From: Chondrus crispus
Lineage: Eukaryota; Rhodophyta; Florideophyceae; Gigartinales; Gigartinaceae
Direction of reading: 5' to 3'
Length of the DNA stretch: 64,000 nt
Assembly (NCBI RefSeq): GCF_000350225.1
Contig: NW_005178541.1
Location: 342,360-406,359 of the forward strand
A program made the position numbers and the translations under genes. This document shows, piece after piece, positions 59,708-64,000 of the stretch. Position 1 is the first letter of the stretch, and each line of letters opens with the position of its first letter. The notes beneath the pieces are model-generated. The model did no database searches and was not told the origin of the DNA. It worked only from the letters and a program-made list of their open reading frames with translations.

Positions 59708-61063
59708 CTAGTTGGAGTGATCATCTACAAATGTAATGAAGTATCTCGAACCACCAATGGACTGTACTTCGAGCGGACCGCAAACGTCAGAATGTACCAA
59801 GTCAAAACAGTTCTGTGCTCGAGACGATGATCGTTGTTTCGGGATTACTGATCGCGTTGCTTTGCCGAACACACACGCAGGACAAATGAGAGAGTGATTG
59901 TCAGACTTTCGATTCATTGCTCTGATCACATCGCTTTGACGAACATTGATGCCACTTACCACACTATTGTGAATCATTGATGCGATTCCTTGTACGTTAA
60001 CATGGGCCATTCGTTCATGTAGCGTCTGCAAGGTAACTACATGAGCAGAGAAAGTTTCATTCATGACATCAAGTATGAATAAATCCCAAACTTGACTAGC
60101 TGTGGCAACTAGAGTTGGTCCTGCGGTAACGATGCATTTGTCTTTTTCAAATGACACTTGCAAGCCTTTTGAAACGATTTGGCTAACAGACAGAAGCGAG
60201 TATCCGAAATCAGGGACATGCAAAACGTTGGACAATTTGCAAGGATGTGGACTACCATTGACGTTCAACATGAATTCTACCTCACCACGACCAGCGACAT
60301 TGGCCCTAGCCTTCGTGCCCATCTGGACTGATCCAGATTGCATCTGTTCATAAGTAACGAACAAAGAGCGATCAAATGTAATGTGGGCACTGCAACCGGA
60401 ATCCACAAGCCATGACCTTGCGTTCACTGCCTTCTTTTCGGGAGAAGAAGTCGAAAGCAGGCATGTAAAGTCACTTTCAGCAAAGGCAGCAGTAGAAGTT
60501 TCATCTCGAGATACGAATGAACATGGCTTCATGCCGGGGTTGCGGGACCGGAACCCGTCTGGCGGTGCTGGTCGGCGCCCATTCACATCCTTGCCCCAGC
60601 AACGTGCTGCGGTGTGTCCATGTCGATTACAGTTCGTACATCTCATATCACGTCGAATAGGCATGGGATTGACAAGTGCAGGTGCGTGGGGTGAAGTAGT
60701 AGAAGCGGTCTTCATGCTCTCTCGTTGTTCCTCTTGCAGCAGACGACTCTTCACAAAATCGAGTCCAAACACTTTATCCTCATTGCCAAGTGCGTCAAGA
60801 GCAACAATCAAGTTATCGAATCGTGGAGGCAAGCCATTCAACACAGCCATTGCAATTTCTTTATCGTCAATCTCAACACTCATTGACTGCAATCTGGCAG
60901 CAAGTTGCTTCACACGATTGATGAACACGAGCACTTTCTCGGATGAGAGCATGGATACAGTGTAAAAGTCGCGACGGGCGGAAAGTTTGTTGAGCAAAAT
61001 GTGACGCTCAAACACATTCAGAATCGCCTCCCATGTCTCTTTCGCACTGCTACACCCTCGCAC
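59708..61063 (-). CDS. pol: Copia E Gag C-terminal half, protease and start of integrase
   Basis: UBN2-type Gag end (a DDKEIAMAVLNGLPPRF block), CCHC knuckle CTNCNRHGHTAARC, retropepsin WLVDSGCSAHIT, GAG-pre-integrase HHCC (LHERMAH...CPACVFGK) and the first catalytic Asp (DLVHSDVCGPL), ending at TAG just after FVDDHSN. Domain order is standard for copia. Confidence 0.9.
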   Translation of the reverse strand: MRGCSSAKETWEAILNVFERHILLNKLSARRDFYTVSMLSSEKVLVFINRVKQLAARLQSMSVEIDDKEIAMAVLNGLPPRFDNLIVALDALGNEDKVFGLDFVKSRLLQEEQRESMKTASTTSPHAPALVNPMPIRRDMRCTNCNRHGHTAARCWGKDVNGRRPAPPDGFRSRNPGMKPCSFVSRDETSTAAFAESDFTCLLSTSSPEKKAVNARSWLVDSGCSAHITFDRSLFVTYEQMQSGSVQMGTKARANVAGRGEVEFMLNVNGSPHPCKLSNVLHVPDFGYSLLSVSQIVSKGLQVSFEKDKCIVTAGPTLVATASQVWDLFILDVMNETFSAHVVTLQTLHERMAHVNVQGIASMIHNSVVSGINVRQSDVIRAMNRKSDNHSLICPACVFGKATRSVIPKQRSSSRAQNCFDLVHSDVCGPLEVQSIGGSRYFITFVDDHSN

Positions 61064-61326
61064 ATGTGCAAGTAGTCATCAAAAAGCGTGAGTCCGATGA
61101 CTGCCTTTGCTTTCGCATCACCACGAATCCACTTCCTGCGATCATCTGAGGTCGCATTTTCCGATATATCATCAAAAACGTATTGATCGACATCTCGGAG
61201 AGCAAGCAGTAGCTCGATTTTCTGCTTCCAGATGTAAAAGTTAGATGCGGTCAGCTTCTCGATTCTGACCGATCCAGAGCTTTGGTCATCCATTTCGCCG
61301 AATGGATGTACCCTTCGAGTATACAA
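61018..61326 (-). pseudogene. gag: Copia E Gag N terminus
   Basis: Reads about VRIEKLTASNFYIWKQKIE, the usual copia Gag opening with the W-K-x-x-(I/M) motif, and continues to LFDDYL. It leaves frame near 61040-61060 relative to the following section (RGCSSAKETWEAIL). An internal MDD Met is the probable start. Confidence 0.8.
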
Positions 61327-62030
61327 GGTCTTCCGTCCCGGGATCCCAAGCCGTTAACCGATAGTCAACACAATGGCAAGCCCACCCGTATAGGAAGTTT
61401 GTAGCGATTACTCGGAAACGTTCTTGGTGCTTGTTCCCGGCGGAGTGGAACAAGCGTATTCTTCTTAAAAATGCCTTAGGGCGCTACCCCTATATGGCGG
61501 CCAGTGCCGGTCTTTCGACTGTGAACTAAATCAAACGTGCCACGAGTAAGCACAACAACTTTGCCTGTAGACGAACCAGGACTTTTGGTTACTACCGCGA
61601 ACGGTCCCTGCAACCTGAATCGGCTTGTCCAAACTTGATACGGTACTGCCTCAGAGGGTCTCCCACAACACAAGAACGAAACTGCCTTCGTCGTACTCGT
61701 GTGATTTGTTCACAATCACTCCTTGGGTCACCCTCTTCCGTGCCAACTTAATCAAGGTACGCGACCTTATACACGTATAGTGAGAGGTTCAGTGTTTAGG
61801 CACGTATTCTCTTCACCCAGGGGACCGAAGTCGTACCTATAGGGCTAATACCGAGAGCGTTACCCACACCGCCGACGCACCTCCCGAATGCAGAGTGCGG
61901 ATCGACTAGACCAGTACACTGTGATCCTCCCGAGGATCAGTAATTCGTCTCTCGACGATTCTTGGTCGGACCCTCGCTCAAGTCAGATTTCCAATGGCAC
62001 CAGCCTTTCACCAAGAGCGAGGGTATGTTC
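61327..62030. other. No supported gene
   Basis: Right flank of copia E. A 65-codon minus frame (61476-61673) with RLQGPFAVVTKSPGS looks faintly like a retroviral integrase tail, but it has no flanking support. Otherwise nothing is recognised. Confidence 0.35.
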
Positions 62031-62272
62031 CACTGAGGATTTGGCAGTGCGTTGGCCACTAGGGACTTTCTTCCCCCCGACTAGCGGAAGGCTCACCCAC
62101 AGCTCACACAACGACTGCCACGACAAAGCAAAAAACTGAGAACTGAAGGACCACTGAGGATTTGGCAGTGCGTTGGCCACTAGGGACTTTCTTCCTCCCG
62201 ACAAGCGGAAGGCTCACCCACAGCTCACACAACGACTGCCACGACAAAGCTGCAAGACCACAAAGTTGATTT
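62031..62272 (+). repeat. Two-unit 121-bp tandem repeat
   Basis: CACTGAGGATTTGGCAGTGC begins at 62031 and again at 62152. The roughly 100 bp following each are nearly identical (few mismatches), and a partial third start (ACTGGGAACTGACGGACCAC) occurs near 62280. Confidence 0.8.
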
Positions 62273-62787
62273 CCAAAAACTGGGAACTGACGGACCACCA
62301 AACTGCACAGGAAGGTCAGATTTATGATAAATTTAATAAAAGCAATGATGTTGCTATTTTTGGGGCCAAAAAATGCTGGATTTTTGCCAGCAATGAACGG
62401 TGGCCCGTGGGTCATTGGTTCGCGGGCAGCCATATTTTGCCAGCTTTTTTGGCCGTTCCCATTCAGCACGGGGATGAGGGGCGTTTCTGGTTCCGGCCAG
62501 TGACTGGACCAGAATTTTTGCTGGAGTACCATAGTTGTAACGGAAATGTTTTTTTGATACCTCGATGTAGCAAAGTGATGTGCTATTCTGCTGCCTACTA
62601 AACCAGCGCTTGCCCGTGATGTCCTTAACCTTCACGTGCTCGTACCAGAATAAGCTCATGCCTAACCCGCGCTAGTACCAGAGGCGTTCATCGACCTTTT
62701 CACGTTTTCTCAACTGATTGAGTCCTCTCGCCATCATTTTTCCTTTGCTTCCCGACTTTGCGCATCCTGTGTTCCTACTGAGGCTCA
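62273..62787. other. Upstream region of the right-edge gene
   Basis: AT-richer sequence with no recognisable element. It should contain the promoter of the gene at 62788, but I cannot point to a motif. Confidence 0.35.
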
Positions 62788-64000
62788 ATGACCCCGCGAA
62801 AAAGGTCTGGGAAGAAGGCAGGGCGTGCTCATTCGCGTTTTGCGGCCATGAAACTCGCTGCTTCAGGCAATCAGCGAGGCCGCTTGTCTCAGCAGAAGGG
62901 ACCCCTGACATCTCGGAAGTCTAACAGCCAAGCGCCTGGGGCTCAGGTCCCCGCGGAACGCCGGTCATCTCCTCGTGTTGCGGCCGAAGCTACTCCCGCA
63001 GCGGCTGGGAAGGAATCCCGGCGGGTTTCAAGCAATACAGTCAGGACACCCCAAGGCAGTCCGCCATCTCACACGTGCTCGCTTCCCGTTCGAAGTCAGG
63101 GAAGTGGTCCGTCTGATGCAGCACCTCCGCGTGCGGGCAAGCGCAAGCGCGCCATCGGTTCGTCTCCGGGTGAAGACTTTTCCCTTTTGTTCGGGGATGG
63201 AGATCATGGCGAGGAAGATGAACACACAGAACGCAAACGGGCGAACCGTCAGTTGCTCGAGCTCCATGGACGCGAGCCAGAGGAGTTCGTCGACGAGAGT
63301 GTGCAGGCTAGTGCAGCAGAGATGGACGGGGTCGCCGAAACTCAAGATGTGGAAGACGTCGTCGTTCCCACGCGTCGTGAGTGCATGGCAGGTTCCTTGC
63401 CGAGTCAGCCCCGGGGCCCCCATTTGGCTCGAGCACTTGGGGAAGACTCTAACCACGGAGTACTTCGAGTCATGCAGGAACTGCATGCTCGTTTGGAGAA
63501 GCAGCTCGCCATTGAAAAAAAGGAAATTCTGGGTGCAATCAAGGCTGTATCTTCTCGTGTCTCAACCTTAGAGCGGACGTTATCACGCTGCCAGGACGCC
63601 GTCAACATTGTTCTTCTGAATTCCGCCCTGCCGAAGACAGGAAAAGCAGCCGAGAAGGCCTCTTTAAACGACCTTCTTAGGCCTATGGAGGACATCTTCG
63701 CAGGGAAATTCATGTGCATTATCTTCACAAGAGCGTTGATAAATTGCACTATGAGAGTTCTTCCTCAGAGAAAGGAAGCGAGTGAATCCTTAGAGGGTGT
63801 GAGTCGTGACACACAATTTTCCAAGCTTCAATTGGACGTCAATAGTTCCGAAGTGTTGGGGTTCGGACTTTTACTTGTCGAGGTCCTTTTGTGGAAAAGG
63901 GACCCAAGCGAGGAGAAAACCGAGGAGCTGCTGGGTACGAAGCAAGCTCGTCAGTATCTGGTCCTGCGAAAGGCTTGGGGAAAGAGCTTGATTGCAAATG
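62788..64000 (+). CDS. Unrecognised protein, partial at the window edge
   Basis: ATG 62788 with an in-frame TGA nine bases upstream (62779-62781). The frame stays open for all 404 codons to the window end, so the stop lies outside. Residues 1-125 are basic, Ser/Pro/Arg-rich and probably disordered, with nuclear-signal-like runs (MTPRKRSGKKAGR, GKRKR). An acidic part (about 130-200) follows, then an amphipathic coiled coil (about 225-280, LEKQLAIEKKEILGAIKAV), then a more globular, hydrophobic section. The layout suggests a nuclear protein. No domain is recognised. It could be a host gene or the first ORF of a mobile element. Confidence 0.7.
   Translation, partial: MTPRKRSGKKAGRAHSRFAAMKLAASGNQRGRLSQQKGPLTSRKSNSQAPGAQVPAERRSSPRVAAEATPAAAGKESRRVSSNTVRTPQGSPPSHTCSLPVRSQGSGPSDAAPPRAGKRKRAIGSSPGEDFSLLFGDGDHGEEDEHTERKRANRQLLELHGREPEEFVDESVQASAAEMDGVAETQDVEDVVVPTRRECMAGSLPSQPRGPHLARALGEDSNHGVLRVMQELHARLEKQLAIEKKEILGAIKAVSSRVSTLERTLSRCQDAVNIVLLNSALPKTGKAAEKASLNDLLRPMEDIFAGKFMCIIFTRALINCTMRVLPQRKEASESLEGVSRDTQFSKLQLDVNSSEVLGFGLLLVEVLLWKRDPSEEKTEELLGTKQARQYLVLRKAWGKSLIAN

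Larger units (their letters stand above)
56850..61326 (-). mobile_element. Copia E: nearly full-length Ty1/copia coding region
   Basis: Minus orientation: gag, protease, integrase, RT, RNase H, polypurine tract, 3' LTR. The coding region is complete in order and is broken by one frameshift (about 61040) and three in-frame stops (59708 TAG, 59594 TGA, 59276 TAG). The 5' LTR and leader are not recognisable. Confidence 0.85.

Noticed and set aside
61476-61673. Integrase-tail-like 65-codon minus frame
   Set aside because: Too short and isolated, with no catalytic motif or neighbouring pol sequence in the same orientation.

Overview
The window is eukaryotic nuclear DNA dominated by retrotransposons. 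There are no bacterial-style operons. The two apparent host genes have single open frames, overall GC is moderate to high, and chromodomain Ty3/gypsy elements lie nested with Ty1/copia and pogo-like elements. Together this suggests a red alga such as Chondrus; that assignment is inference from gene style and repeat content, not from a marker gene.

Layout: 1-5126 holds partial or degenerate host genes plus one intact-looking membrane protein (2848-4725, minus). 5127-23409 is a nest. A pogo-like DNA transposon (6452-22724) is split by a complete 14.7-kb Ty3/gypsy chromovirus (element 1, 7318-22032) with 5-bp target duplications TGGAC, and an inverted duplication of the pogo 5' end and its flank lies on both sides. 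23410-25291 ends in a copia RT/RNase H remnant. 25292-28320 is a remnant of a second gypsy family (A). 28321-37360 is a better copy of it (B, minus strand), fused head to head at 37360 to a plus-strand gypsy element (element 2, 37360-44800). 44801-50891 is a deleted relative of element 1 (element 3). 50892-53916 is copia D with its 3' LTR, 53917-54897 a Gag-protease fragment, 54898-56360 a 5' LTR plus gag fragment, 56483-56806 a 36-bp minisatellite, and about 56850-61326 copia E. 62788-64000 is an unrecognised host-like gene that runs off the window.

Most striking point: every gypsy copy that keeps its pol-to-3'-LTR region (elements 1, B and 2, and remnants A and 3) carries a long extra ORF in that interval on the strand opposite to gag-pol. 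There are two unrelated protein families. The roughly 643-aa family is in elements 1, 2 and 3. The roughly 780-900-aa family is in A and B. In A/B, a short stretch containing the end of pol, a hairpin and a polypurine tract occurs both at the pol stop and beside the LTR, as if the extra-ORF cassette had been inserted between two copies. Gag-pol makes the particle, protease, RT/RNase H and a chromodomain integrase; what the antisense protein does is unknown.
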